Shown: in pieces, positions 41,141-52,281 of the stretch
Position numbering within the stretch: the stretch's first letter is position 1
Layout of the letters: the number at the start of each line of letters is the position of its first letter
Source: Fasciolopsis buskii
Lineage: Eukaryota > Platyhelminthes > Trematoda > Plagiorchiida > Fasciolidae
NCBI GenBank assembly: GCA_008360955.1
Contig: LUCM01008726.1
Location: forward strand, 189,590-253,589
DNA: 64,000 nt
Direction: 5' to 3'
The notes under the pieces: generated by a model
The model's input: the letters and a program-made list of their open reading frames with translations, nothing else
Told to the model about the DNA's origin: nothing
Database searches by the model: none
Translations under genes and position numbers: made by a program

Positions 41141-43186
41141 CCATTTTACGGAAATTATACAGACGAGAAATAGACCAACTTAGCAGACGCATTTGTTTCA
41201 ATTGCCATCTTTAAAATGACCACATGAAGCAGTTCTATGTTCTCCCATGTTTCTTGCCATATGATTTATCCATCTGGTTCCGCAATTTTAAAGGGTTTTG
41301 AAAAAACTGTGCTAATGTTCCGTTGCGGACTGCAAGAGCAAGAAGTGCATCACGGGAACTTTAATTGGAGTTAGCCTTTGTATAGTCCTTTTTCGGTCGA
41401 TTAATAGGTCTTGTTGCTTGGATTTCATTTCAGATGCCACAGTTAGTTCTTGTAGTTCACTGGTGCCTGCAGAAGTAGCTCAAATGAAAAGTTTCGGAAA
41501 CAACTACAGCTTCTTGCATTACTGGTGCCAAAGAGTAGCCTTGAGCAAAACTATTCTCAGTTTGTTCTTCAACCTCGTGGTGATAATTATTTAGATTTGG
41601 ATGGAAGATATTCACTTCTAAAAGTGGTTTTTATGTACCCAGACAGAAAAAATTGCAGAATTCACTCTCTGGATTTGTTTGCTAGTTAAAACTTGACTTG
41701 ATTTCTCCGATTTCGCCTTCCTCGAGACATCAGCCCAAAACAAGCGACCACAACTATGTCTGCAGCTGAGTCGAATAGAATCTGGAAGTTACTAAATCTG
41801 AGTTCCTAATCCAGTCATTTGCTATATTCTCTTTTCAAACCACTCACTGCTGCCCAATTCTACGCACTGACAACGTGCTGATTACGAATCCACTAACCAG
41901 TTCATTTCTTTGTAATTTTTTACATTATTCAATACTTTCTATTGACTACTAACTGATCGGTCGGGGTTACTGTACAATCACTACGGGCATTTGTATAAAA
42001 TAACTGCGCCAGTCACCCCTGAGTGACTTCGAAAGCGAGATTTGGAAAAAATCAATAGGATGCACAAAACTACAAATAGCATTAATAATATGGAAATTTT
42101 TATTGTTGTTGGGTGACTCTGACGAACGAATCTCTGCTAACCCTCAGCATCTGAAAAGTACACAATAGTAGTTACAAACAACTCCAGAGCCAACCTAGAT
42201 TTCAACATATAAGCCTTAAGTTAATACAGGACCTGGACCTCAAACCAAGTGCGAAAAATTTTATTGTTTCCTCTCAATTTGAAGAACTCCTTCGAGCCAA
42301 CAATCGATTAAGCCAAGAGACTATTTTTGTTAGCCTACATGATGCCGTCATGGTCCAGAGAGTAACTGAAGGGATGTTATTTTCTTTTGGTCCATTTGCT
42401 AATTAATGCGTGATCGGGCTTGCTGCTTCAAAGGGAAGGACCAATTAATCGATTATCTTTCAACCAATCCATACCTTGTAGTATGTGAACATTTTTAGGA
42501 CTTGTGCTCAAGTCACGCAACATTTTTTGATTTGCTAGTTTTTCGAAAACGATTTTGCCAATCGTCATTGGGCTACTAATTAGTAGCATCTTCCGTTTAC
42601 CATCAATATCAGTCGACAGCCTTAAGCAACTTTCAGGCTGCTGCAGAATCCAGCCCGAGATTGACGTCACTTACTGAGACCACTGAGATACATATGCATC
42701 TCATGAGTAGTGTGCGGTCCACACTGGTGTAATAATCTCGAATGCGAGCAAAAATTGAGTGGGCTGATGGCTACCGCAAGACAGCAACTAACCCAATTGA
42801 ATACACATCTCGCAATGCTCGCCTGACCATCAAACGACGATTAATTCTAACTTCGCATCAAAAAATCATGGTGCATTTGTAGTCTTCCGCTGACCTGGGC
42901 ATCAGTTAGAACTCATCACAGCAGTAACTCAGTAGATTGGCGAAGGCCTTTCGCTTGAGAGCCTAAGTCTGACAATCTTCGATTCACAAACAACATTTAA
43001 TTTCTAGCCCTGTGGTGATAGCACTAGGGTGTTTGGAATGTTAATTAGGAAATGACCAACTACGGCTCACTCTACAAGTGTAGAATCGAAGATAAGAGCC
43101 TTCTTTTTCTCTGAGATGGCGTTGAACATTTCATTTGTGCTGATTAGGCAGTTCACAGTGAACGCAGTTTCAATACACAGCCAAGT

Positions 43187-43209
43187 TGTGTGTGTGTGTG
43201 TGTATGTGT
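43187..43209. repeat. (TG)n microsatellite
   Basis: Short TG run with one interruption (TGTATGTG). Confidence 0.9.
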
Positions 43210-44139
43210 TTTGACGTTTGAGGCTGCCAAATTTATGCCACGTTAGGTCTCATACTTATCAAGTTGGCAATGATCGACTTCCGAAGCTGTTTTTAAGTGA
43301 ATGTATTGGAAATGTGCCAAACACTATTTGAAATTGTGGTAAAGTGCCACTTTGATGAAGACATTTGCAGATCAGCTGTCACATGACAGTCAAAACTGTC
43401 GAATTTTGGCTGAATATGTGGTCACCAAAATTCATGCTGAGTGCACTGACCCAAAAATCCCGAACCTATATAGATTCGCTCACCAATGAGGATAACAATT
43501 TTGCCACTAATAAATCGGTTGGATCGATTTTGGTGTCCTCAGGGGAAAAAAGGAAAAAGCAGTTGATAACGAAAACAAATGCAGCGCATCTGAAACCGGT
43601 ATCATTGCGGTGACCTAACGTGGACAGCAACACCTTAGGACAAATTTTTAAAAAATGATGAGATTTAGGAAATAGACAATAAATGAACTGCTTATGTGGG
43701 ATGCATTCATGTATTGCTCAACAAAAGGAGATACACTCAACCTCTGGTGTTCCTTTGACTAGATTTATGAAATGTTTTGAATCCACGCAGACTGAGTTTC
43801 ACTGTTTTCATTGTAGAAACTTGCAACTCAAACTACTTGTATTGGAAAAGCAATCATAAGATCACCTGTGATCATGGAATTACATGCCACTCCAAGGTCT
43901 TCCGGTAACTGCCACCAAACTTTTAGACCACTGATCCGCAGGAACAGTCGCCCCCTGAAGGACAAACAACTTTCCCTGCACTCCGGGTACCCCAACTTCG
44001 CCATTTTCAAATGTGTTGTCCAAATAATAAAACTAAGATCCGGTAGATATACGGAACAACCACACCGCAAATTGCCCAATCGCACAACTGATCTGTCATC
44101 TCAGCGTGCGAATCAAAAGCTGCAAGACTTCTCACTCAC

Positions 44140-44330
44140 GACAAAAAGCAGTGACAGTGATTCTGGCAGGAGATACGAGTGCTAGAGTAGATCGACTGTC
44201 TTAGAATGAGGCGCATCTGGGAGGTCCCTTTGGTCTCGATTACTGTCGTTTTGAAAACGGGGAACGGTTGTTGGTTTTGTGCTCAGACCATCGACTGTTT
44301 CTCGCCAGTACCTCACCTGAAATCCGCCCT
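44140..44330 (+). pseudogene. Endonuclease fragment of the RTE element
   Basis: One frame reads VILAGDTSARVDRLS, stop, NEAHLGGPFG, then FENGERLLVLCSDHRLFLAST. These correspond to the conserved catalytic-core motif (usually AGDMNAQVG) and following segments of the exonuclease-endonuclease-phosphatase domain of RTE elements. The asparagine of the usual GDMNA motif is replaced (GDTSA) and an in-frame stop follows, so the enzyme is dead. The part of the domain after 44330 is poorly conserved. Confidence 0.75.
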
Positions 44331-45068
44331 CTTCGAGTTAGCGGTGGACCAAAATCGACCACATCGATATTAACTACAAACGGTGGGGCTATCTAGAAGA
44401 CTGCTGGTCCTACTGGAGCACTCCCCTCAACTCCAATCACGCGTTAGTGCGCATGAAGCTGTTTATGTGCTTTGGTGAGCGCTCAAAACGTACGCTACAA
44501 CGTCGATTAGATTGCGATACGCCATCTGATCCGATTCGCCTATCAATTTTTCGAAACATGCTGGCTGAAAAGTTAGGACTGCCCGAACCTGACAACATCA
44601 ATGAGTACTGATTGCTTATCAAGAATGCTTTGCATTCTGCTGGCTTGTTGAATTGTGGCTTGACCCGTCGCGTTGTGATATCATGGATTTCTGCTGTATC
44701 TTTGTGTTTTTGACGCACACCAGCGCACCTCGGCTGGCAGCGAGTATAATGAAGCACTGCTTGTAACGAGGCGTGAACTCAACGAAGGTTTAGATAGGGA
44801 TTGCAAGATCTGGTGGTCTCAATGAGCTTCGGAGATGGGACATGCTGGTGCCAGGGAAAATTCCTGCAAGCTGTTTCACCTTATCCGAGCCACCGGTAAG
44901 AAAGGATTGGGTGCGAGCGAAACTACCTATGAAGCTGACGGTTCACTTATCTACAACCTGCATTTTCATCTNGTACGCCGAACGGAGCACTTTCAGGCAC
45001 AATTTAACTAACCCTCTGCGTCAGCACTCACTTTAGCTATTCCGGTGAACGTCCGTTGGCTGTTACAA

Positions 45069-46200
45069 CAGATGGACTAACCGGGGCGGAGGTCCTCATG
45101 GACATCCGAGCCTCAGGATATCATAAACCGCCCGGCTGTAATGGGTTTTCCCCGGCCCTATTTAAAGATGAGGGATTGGAACTGGTCAAATAAGCTCAAG
45201 TTTTGTTCCCGAAGATCTGGTACGCCGTGAAAGTCCCCTACTTGTGGAAGGAGTTGATCGTTGTCCGCATTTTTGAAACGGGCTTGAGGAGTGACTGCTC
45301 TGACCATAGGAGTATTAGCCTTATTTCGATAGCGTCACACTTGTTTTCGTCTGCCGTTCTTCGCGGGTTGTACAAAGCGTAATGAGCAAAATATTAAATA
45401 ACAGGCTGGGTTTCCTGTTGATCGCGGACGTATGGATCAAACTTTCACCTTCCGAAAGCTGTTAAAACGTTGATTCACCTTCCAAAGGCCAACAATCATC
45501 GTGTTCTTGGACGTTCGCGGAGCCTTTGACCCTGAAGATAGTTCTGCACTATGGGGTTGTTTGTTTGGAGATGGAGTACCTGAGAAGTGTGTCAGCCCTC
45601 GAAGAGTTGGACCGTTATACGTCAGGCCGGGTTCGAATTTATGGTCAGCTTTCGCCACAACTAGTTGTCTCCAGTGGAATACAGCAAAGCTGCCCTATAT
45701 CCCCATTTCCTTTCACCTTTATCATAGCGAATGTTTTACAAAACGCTGCATCGTGTCTTTTAAACGATGGAGTGGAAGTCTTCCCGGGGAACAGGGGTTT
45801 TACTCTAAGAATGTCGATGATATCGCCTTACCGTGTGACACTGCACAGGCAGTCCAACGAGTGTTGGGCCGCTTGACGACTGATGTATCCAGATACAGTA
45901 TGTGCTTTTCACCTTCAAAATGCGAGGTACTTCTTCAAGGTTGGTGGGAGCCTGTACCTGTACTCACCCTTTATGGTGAGCAGTTAGAGGTTGTCAATAT
46001 TTTCAAATACCCCGGGAGCATGATCACACCTGGCCGTTTTAAGGAGGAGATCACTTCGCGAATCGCGAAAGCCAGAACAGCTTTCGCAAGCCTGCAGCAC
46101 ATTTGGCGTGGCTATGACATCCGGTTTTTCATGAAGGGGAGGGTTTGCAATGTCACAGTTCGTAGTGCTCTACTTTGCAGTTGCGAGACCCGGCGTTGAG
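45069..46200 (+). pseudogene. Reverse transcriptase domain of the RTE element
   Basis: Starts near DGLTGAEVL and includes the linker to the fingers (GYHKPPGCNGFSPALFKDEG, normally HKAPGPDGLPPALF), a DHRSISLI segment, QAGFR-like remnants near 45410, VFLDVRGAFD, a GQLSPQLVVSSGIQQSCPIS segment (normally GVRQGCPLSPFLF), and NVDDIALPCD where the catalytic Y-A-D-D box should be. The catalytic YADD has become VDD, and a frame change occurs between about 45660 and 45810. The longest intact frame is 45501-46199. Expected activity is target-primed reverse transcription, lost here. Confidence 0.82.
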
Positions 46201-46550
46201 GAGTCCCGGAGACTTTCTTTTTTTCGATCACTGATATCTCCGAAACGTTGTTTGAATCTGGTGGGAACATCGGGTGAGCAATCACGAGGTGTGTCGTCGT
46301 GTGTTAGGTGCAGACAGTCATTTGGCTTAGACACGTACTGCGTATGACTGCCCGTCGTCTTCCTTTTCGTGTTCCTTTTAACGTGCTGGACAAGGGTGGA
46401 AGAATAGGCGCAACGGCGACCGCCTATGACTTGTTGTAGAGGTATGAAAAAGTTAACTTCGGTTTTAGCCTCGGTTGGTGCTGTGCGCCTTCCTGGATGG
46501 GGCCCAAAATACGAAAATTGTTGTTGTTGGTCGGAAACAAAGTCATGATT
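46200..46550 (+). pseudogene. C-terminal region of the RTE element
   Basis: After the stop at 46198-46200 other frames give HRVSNHEVCRRVLG (about 46275-46310), a HVLRMTARRLPFRVPF-like segment (about 46330-46375), and a final LPGWGPK-like segment near 46495. These match the tail of flatworm RTE polyproteins (HRVSNAEVRRRVLG, GHVLRM, LPGWGPRD). At least two frame shifts are needed. Confidence 0.7.
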
Positions 46551-46745
46551 TAGAATGTCCTGTAGAATCGCTCATCTTTAAGCTAGTATAAGCAACAACC
46601 AAAAAATCGCGGAATGTGTACGGCGAAAATAAAAGGAACAATTATTTTTTCGTATTTTACTGTCATCTTCCCCTCTTCTATCCACTTCTTTTAAAATTCT
46701 GCTTGCATGCTGTTACCCTGTCACCATACTTGTTCTCAAGCTGGT

Positions 46746-46802
46746 TTATATATATATATATACACGTATACATATAAATATATATATATATATATATAAT
46801 AA
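46746..46802. repeat. (TA)n microsatellite
   Basis: Interrupted TA run beginning about 190 bp after the RTE relic. Confidence 0.93.
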
Positions 46803-48300
46803 TCAGGTACGGATTAAGAACAGTTGTTTGCTAGCTGGCGACAAATAGCAGCGTTGCACTAGCTGGTGTCCATCATTCACCCACAAGGCTGGTGGAACAC
46901 CAGATTAACCGGAACCTTCTAACCACGAGAACGCTATTTGTTAGGTAGTTGTGCAAATGTCATTTGTGAAACGATCCCCAAATTAGGTATTCAAGGGAAC
47001 GTCTCCCTGTGTGGCTGAATGTCAGCATATATTTGTCTCGGAAAAGTGAGCCCTAGAGCTGACTCTGTTTCAAAAGTTACCTTAAGCTGCTGATAAATGT
47101 GTACATGAAAAGACATCAGGCGTCAACTAATGATGATCGGAGCACACCTACATAACGAAGACGATTCACGTTTTGTCAAGATCCAACCATCAGCTCCTCT
47201 GGTATTCTCGATATCCCCTGTCTCATACGGAACAACGTCAGGAACTCCATTTTTTGCGATTACAACCGAGCACAGGCATACACACGAAAACGGTTTCCGT
47301 CCCCATGATATGGATAACACTGGGTATTCCATTGTCACTTCTCGCATCCATTACGAGAACAAGCATCGATTGCAACGGTGATGGGGATCTGACGATTGTA
47401 TTACGTTAATGCAAGACCAGATATGACAGTATTTCCGATTTTCTCACACTCACCTCATACCTTTGACAAGTAAAACCCAGTGGCGCCCCTTAGGAATATT
47501 GCCCAAAGAAACCGGGAAGGAACGTATTGTTGGTGAGGAAGTTTCACAGGTATTCAAAATATAGAAGAATGACTAAAATAGTTTTAAAAAATGCAAGTAC
47601 TTTCGGATGGCTGTTATACTCTTCTTCTTCTTCTGCTTCGCTACGGAGCCAGAATAACTAGTGTGCGGTGAAAGAAACATATAGTTTGCCATTTGAAGAT
47701 GGAAACCGTGTGAATGAACATGACCTTCGAGAGCTCTTCTGAATGTGGCCAATTTTTATGCACCGAATAACTGAAAACAGCTTATCCGCTTTGGTTGTGT
47801 TCGTCAGTGTTTCAGCGATACTGATCAAATACACAGCTGAACTTTTGCACGACAAGAGTGGAACTAAGATGGATTGTCTGCTTCATAGGAATGGATGCAG
47901 TGATTTCAGTCTTGACTCTAGACGTGATGGTGGAACCAAGTCCAACTGTTCTCCATCGGAACTTGCCTGTCTCCATCTGACCTCATTTCCTCCGCCGTAC
48001 TTTAGTGAGAAGTAAACCATTAACAGGAAACAGTACTTTTTGATCATTGTGTAATGTCGCCTATAATGGAGGTTAAATCAACCATTTTTAGAATGAAAAA
48101 CTCACAAAGGTACCAGACATCGAAAATTTAGGGCCAGGTGTTCCATTCTCCATCACATCTGGTTCCCCTTACCATCGCAAAACATCATAGTTTTAGTTAC
48201 AATTTATTCATTCGAAAACATAGTAGGGCCAGGAAAATCGAAAGGACCGCTGCGTTGCATTAAAGAAAACCATTACCTTGACCTGAGGGAAATCGCTTAC

Positions 48301-48424
48301 CCTTGCCACGTTTTGAACGTTGTCGACCCATAGATCTGTGCTGGATGCGCTGCCTGTCTCTCCTCCATTTGAAGGTCTGGAACTCAGCCTCCATCTGAAG
48401 GTTATTCAAAAGATCGGTACATCT
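48301..48424 (-). CDS. Candidate exon coding a very basic peptide, unknown gene
   Basis: Minus-strand open frame bounded by GGTCACAAG (acceptor side, T-rich upstream) and a strong donor AAGG|GTAAGC; a second possible donor (CAAG|GTAATG) lies 17-23 nt further. The peptide RCTDLLNNLQMEAEFQTFKW is followed by a basic stretch (RRDRQRIQHRSMGRQRSKRG) that contains possible furin-type sites (RQRSKR). I do not recognise the family. It lies on the same strand as, and upstream of, the FN3 exons, but its composition is not Ig or FN3. It may be an exon of an unrelated gene or chance. Confidence 0.27.
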
Positions 48425-49441
48425 CTTGTGACCAAAATATTGCAAGTATAACTCCGAAGAGCAAACAAAACATGAATGGGTTTTGCCTAGTCTGACACTA
48501 GGATGAGTAAGAGATTTGCAGAAGTTTTTATTTGAAGATCGAAATGCGGCTGTGAAGATCTTACGGATAAGTTGGAATGATGGTAGAACGTCACAGAATG
48601 CATCGTCCCCGGGGCAGTATGGAAGTAATTGAACTCACAGCTACAAATGCATGATCCTTTCACCTATTGTGAAGAGTTTTTGCTGCTGGAGAAGGATACA
48701 TTAACCGAAACTCATCTTATCCAAACGAATCTTCAGTAGAATTCCCACCATAATAATACTGCAATCTTGGAATACGCACACAAGCCGGCCGGCAAACTAT
48801 ACTTGGCCATAAAACCCCTGGCAAGATGAGTTCAGACAACACTTAAAACAGCTTTGGTCATTTTCTATTTTTTCAGGTTGTAGGATTCTGCATTCTGTTT
48901 GCCATGAGATACCGAAAACGTTGTGTCACTAACACTACGGAGTTTCAATCGTGTGCGGAGTGGTTTCTTCTGACTAAGACCTGAAACAATGTTACTGAAA
49001 GGAACTCATACGTGATTTCAATAACCACAACAATTTCACGGTGTGTGGCAAGTCAGAAGTATTTTCTCGAATATACCAGACTGGCATCAGTTGCCTAAGA
49101 GCAATCCGCTACCTAAAATCTTGCTGTTTTCCTTCTATTGTCCACGTTTTTGTGCACACAGATCCTTAGTGCACAGTTTTTTTATCACAATTTTATTACA
49201 ATTTTCCATTGGTTATTGCTCCATCTCTTGCTGTCATATTGTTCACAGGTCCTGGAGACTTTAACTAATCATTCTTGATTTAACTTAATCACATATTTCA
49301 GGATCCTGTTAGTATGTCCCTCCTTGTGGACAAAATAAGCATCAACTATTCAGTAAAATATTCTTCAAATACTTTCCACACTCAGAAACAGGTGACCAGG
49401 AATTGATGCTGTTCATGTATGCGATTTGCTCTTAATCAGGC

Positions 49442-49449
49442 TATATACA

Positions 49450-49486
<37 letters not shown>
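49442..49486. repeat. (TA)n microsatellite
   Basis: Alternating TA with two CA interruptions. Confidence 0.93.
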
Positions 49487-49487
<1 letters not shown>

Positions 49488-50817
49488 ACTCGGTCTAAAC
49501 ACTTCACGTTCCGGAAAGGGCTTGGTTACGAATGAACTCGCTCAATTTTGTCATAGACTGCCTTTTAAGCGGTGAAACTCGGTTTAACAATGTGTACACT
49601 CCAACTGATGTTTAGAGTTATGCTTTCGACGTGTTTTATCGAAATCAGATTCTTTTCACAACATCGAAGAATACCTAAATTTTTGCTTACGTACCTTCAT
49701 TGTGAATAGAAAACTGCTTTCACATGTGGCAATATGACTGAAAAGAAGCAGACATCCCTGTCCACCAAAACTGTATTAGGACGCCTGAATTCCAGTTTCA
49801 CTAACCAATTATTTGATAGGCCTGGTCACAAAAGCATGCATCATATGATCAGACTATTTAGTAGATAAAAACTACTTCCATTGCGCCTGTAAATAATGAG
49901 CTACTGAGCGTTGCATTCTGCTATCCGTCTTCTGGTGTAATCCCTGGTTTATAAATTCTGTGACCTTCAAGAGTTCATTTCTCTCTTGAACAAATCATTC
50001 ATGCTGAAATTATAGACTTTTGGTCACACATTTTCACACAAACAACCACTCTATCATTAAAATAAATACCATCCATGGCTGCTGCCGCCAGCTATGGACC
50101 ATTCCATCCCTAAATGCATGGTTTAGGCGACACAATCAAATCGGTTCAGCCCAAACTCCCTAAAGTACATTGGCTTGAAATCGCTGAAGTGACCAACTCT
50201 GTAACATCCCCGAGGATCTGTTATAATCCATGACGTTAACCTAAAAGTGGACTCACTGTGGGTTGGATACAGTTTCTTCCTTCGCTCATTTTGCTTCTGA
50301 ATCCCCCAAAGCAGAGCAAAATACGCGCACTGTACTTTACTTGCCTATTCGCCAGGTTCTGACTCTGTGTCCGGGTTTTTTTATTTCGAAAACTGGAATC
50401 ACTTGGTGATTTATTGTGCTCACTTGAACAAATGACCGACTGTCTCTAGACAATACACATAAGTCAAATTAGGGAAAAAGCCAGCCAATGGAATCAATCT
50501 GTCACTATAATGAAATGCTAGATGATACTTCATTCCATTCTCTTTTCAAAAAGTGCATCCGTGACTTACCTCTTAACTGTCCTGCCTCTCATCTCATATA
50601 TACTGAAAATACTCCTGTCTCCATCTAAATTTTCAGTCAGACATATCCACATCACCCAGTACGACGGCTATACGCGTGGATACTTGGCGGCCAGTTTAAC
50701 CTGAAGTCACCTATGTGTATTTGAGTGAAAAGTTCTTTCGCTCAGCTTATTTGTTTGGTCCCAGCAACCTATCTGAACTCTCAAGAAAGACTTTCGGGTT
50801 TATTCAGGTTCACTAGG

Positions 50818-50949
50818 ATGATCGCCGTTGTCGCTGTTTCTGCGGTTCTTGTTGTTGTCAGTGTGGCTGCAAGTTGCTCCTTGGCAAATTCTTCTTACGA
50901 AAAGACATGTTCAACTCACCTCATACTATTTGTTATTGTACAATTTTAG
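50818..50949 (+). CDS. Short open frame with signal-peptide-like start
   Basis: ATG with A at -3 (ACTAGGATG) opens a 43-codon frame starting MIAVVAVSAVLVVVSVAASC, a typical hydrophobic secretion signal with small residues at the expected cleavage site (VAA|SC). The remainder is short (SLANSSYEKTCSTHLIL...) and ends at TAG. No clear donor splice site is present to extend it. It could be a small secreted peptide, a first exon or chance hydrophobicity. Confidence 0.18.
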   Translation: MIAVVAVSAVLVVVSVAASCSLANSSYEKTCSTHLILFVIVQF

Positions 50950-51750
50950 ATGCTACAGCACACTCAAATCAGTTTTAATTCATTCTAGTTACTGGGGGTT
51001 CGTGTAAATCATTTGCTTCTTTGAACCTAGGCTAATTTTAAGATTAAAACTTGACTCGGTTGAGCTGGAGGTATGGAGAAATTTTTACTCAACGGCCAAA
51101 ACTCCACTCGGCGCTCATATGAAGACATATAAGCATATCGAGTTTGTTGTTAAAATGGGCCGCACCCAAATTTGTCTCGTAATTTACATAGTAAAAATGC
51201 AGACAGACTCATTCTTGAGAAATAACTAGATGGTGCTGTTGAATGGCTAAGTACTCAAGCTATTGTGAGTAACCCGCAGGGTTTCTTTTTCGAAGTGGAT
51301 ACATCGTTGTCATAGTCTTCTTCCAATAACCTTTGCAATGCGCACGCAGAGCAATGATCCTCGATGGGTTCATACATGACTAAATCTGAAGTGGATAACA
51401 TAAAAAGAAACTTATATGAGTCGAAGTAGTATCAGCTAGCAACGTGACTTGCACAATCCACTTCGACACGGAAGCCCACAAACTTCACGTTTTGCTGTTC
51501 CCTTCACAATAGAACACTGCTCACGGCATTTCGTCCTCCCAGAAACGTCTCGGGGTGTTTGGTTCAATGGGGCCTACGTGGCCCTTACAGCGAAAACCCC
51601 TCGGAGCATTTCATATGAGCGCGAAAAGCGCATAACTTACATCCGGGCACCAGCCACGACCTTCCTGACTTCCGGTTTCACCATGGGTAACATACAACCC
51701 AATAAACAGGAATCCAACGCTCCTTCTAAGATGATCGGAAGTGTATTGAT

Positions 51751-52277
51751 TTACAATATGAAAATTGGGAGGAGAACTTATTAGCCCAATCCCGATAAGG
51801 GCATCGGGCGGCAGCGACACTTACACAATCAATTACGGTAGGCAAGGGCACAGCCTGCACGTTTGACTCTTTGGTGCTCTATGTGCGGGAATGATAGCCG
51901 ATTTCGATTTTGCGCCTGAGTCTGATAGAGCTGTTTCATTGGTTATCGGTGGTTGCGGGGCTCTGGACCGTGCCAGACTAATCATGATCAAGGCGCGGGC
52001 ATAGATGTAGCCCAATCCTGCCAGACGGCGAGCAATCGCAGAACGCAAGATCAAAGTGAGATTGCGTCATTCCATTTGGCTACTAGCGATGAGCTGATAC
52101 ACTGGCGTAATGGGAGGGCAAGATTGCGGATATATAAATCGAGAACACCATGCTGTGAACTGGGCCAGCCAAGCAGGATGGGAAACCGGATTCGACAAAA
52201 AACGGGATGAACTTAGTCACGTGATGTGCATCGAACAGGGTGGGCCAATCAAAGCGCCACCCGGGCAACCGATGACA
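51751..52277 (-). mobile_element. LTR-like block, possible solo LTR
   Basis: Read on the minus strand the block starts TGTCATCGG and ends CATATTGTAA, and is flanked on the plus strand by TGAT at 51747-51750 and 52278-52281, a possible 4-bp target duplication. In minus orientation it has an inverted CCAAT motif (GATTGG, about 52246), a CACGTGAC E-box (about 52218), a TATATA box (about 52131) and, near its end, a perfect 6-bp hairpin (CCCGAT/ATCGGG, 51791-51808) beside CTAATAAG, a possible polyadenylation signal. This order is that of a retroelement LTR. It is GC-richer than the surroundings. No second LTR or coding core was seen, hence a solo LTR. The terminal bases (TG...AA) are not the usual TG...CA, so the boundaries are tentative. 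Confidence 0.4.
52110..52260 (-). promoter_or_regulatory. Pol II promoter-like array inside the LTR-like block
   Basis: Minus-strand order is GATTGG (inverted CCAAT), CACGTGAC (E-box) and TTTATATATCC (TATA), with a plausible start about 30 bp further near 52100. All three elements are seen directly; promoter activity is inference. Confidence 0.33.
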
Positions 52278-52281
52278 TGAT

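Larger units (their letters stand above)
36422..44099. other. No supported gene; simple repeats and unrecognised open frames
   Basis: Upstream side of the FN3 exon at 36072-36421. It contains a CA-rich stretch around 36.65-37.05 kb that creates long but compositionally biased open frames, a (TA)n tract at 38.57-38.61 kb, a (TG)n tract at 43.19 kb, and tRNA-like motifs at 37.43 and 41.07 kb. Minus-strand open frames at 38624-39064 (146 codons), 39874-40197 (107) and 42428-42670 (80) have no clear family or splice context. Confidence 0.45.
44100..46560 (+). mobile_element. Decayed RTE-type non-LTR retrotransposon
   Basis: A plus-strand relic with, in order, an apurinic endonuclease fragment (44140-44320), a linker (44590-45040), a reverse transcriptase domain (45069-46200) and the C-terminal region (46200-46550). 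Family resemblance is to the RTE-type endonuclease/reverse transcriptase elements that are very common in flatworm genomes, with motifs such as VFLDVRGAFD, GQLSPQLV, FSPSKCEVLLQ and HRVSNHEVCRRVLG. Reading requires several frame changes and passes stop codons (for example in the endonuclease and near 45190 and 46198), so it cannot make a working protein. The endonuclease N-terminus is not recognisable, consistent with 5' truncation. The 3' end is approximate; I saw no clear target-site duplication. One ambiguous base (N) lies at 44972 inside the linker. Confidence 0.85.
46803..51746. other. No supported gene except one exon candidate
   Basis: AT-rich DNA with a CTT-rich patch (47620-47634), a (TA)n tract (49442-49486), a candidate minus-strand exon at 48301-48424 and a plus-strand signal-peptide-like frame at 50818-50949. 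A GC-richer block at 51.44-51.66 kb with a 111-codon open frame lies just left of the LTR-like block and may belong to the same element. Nothing else recognisable. Confidence 0.45.
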
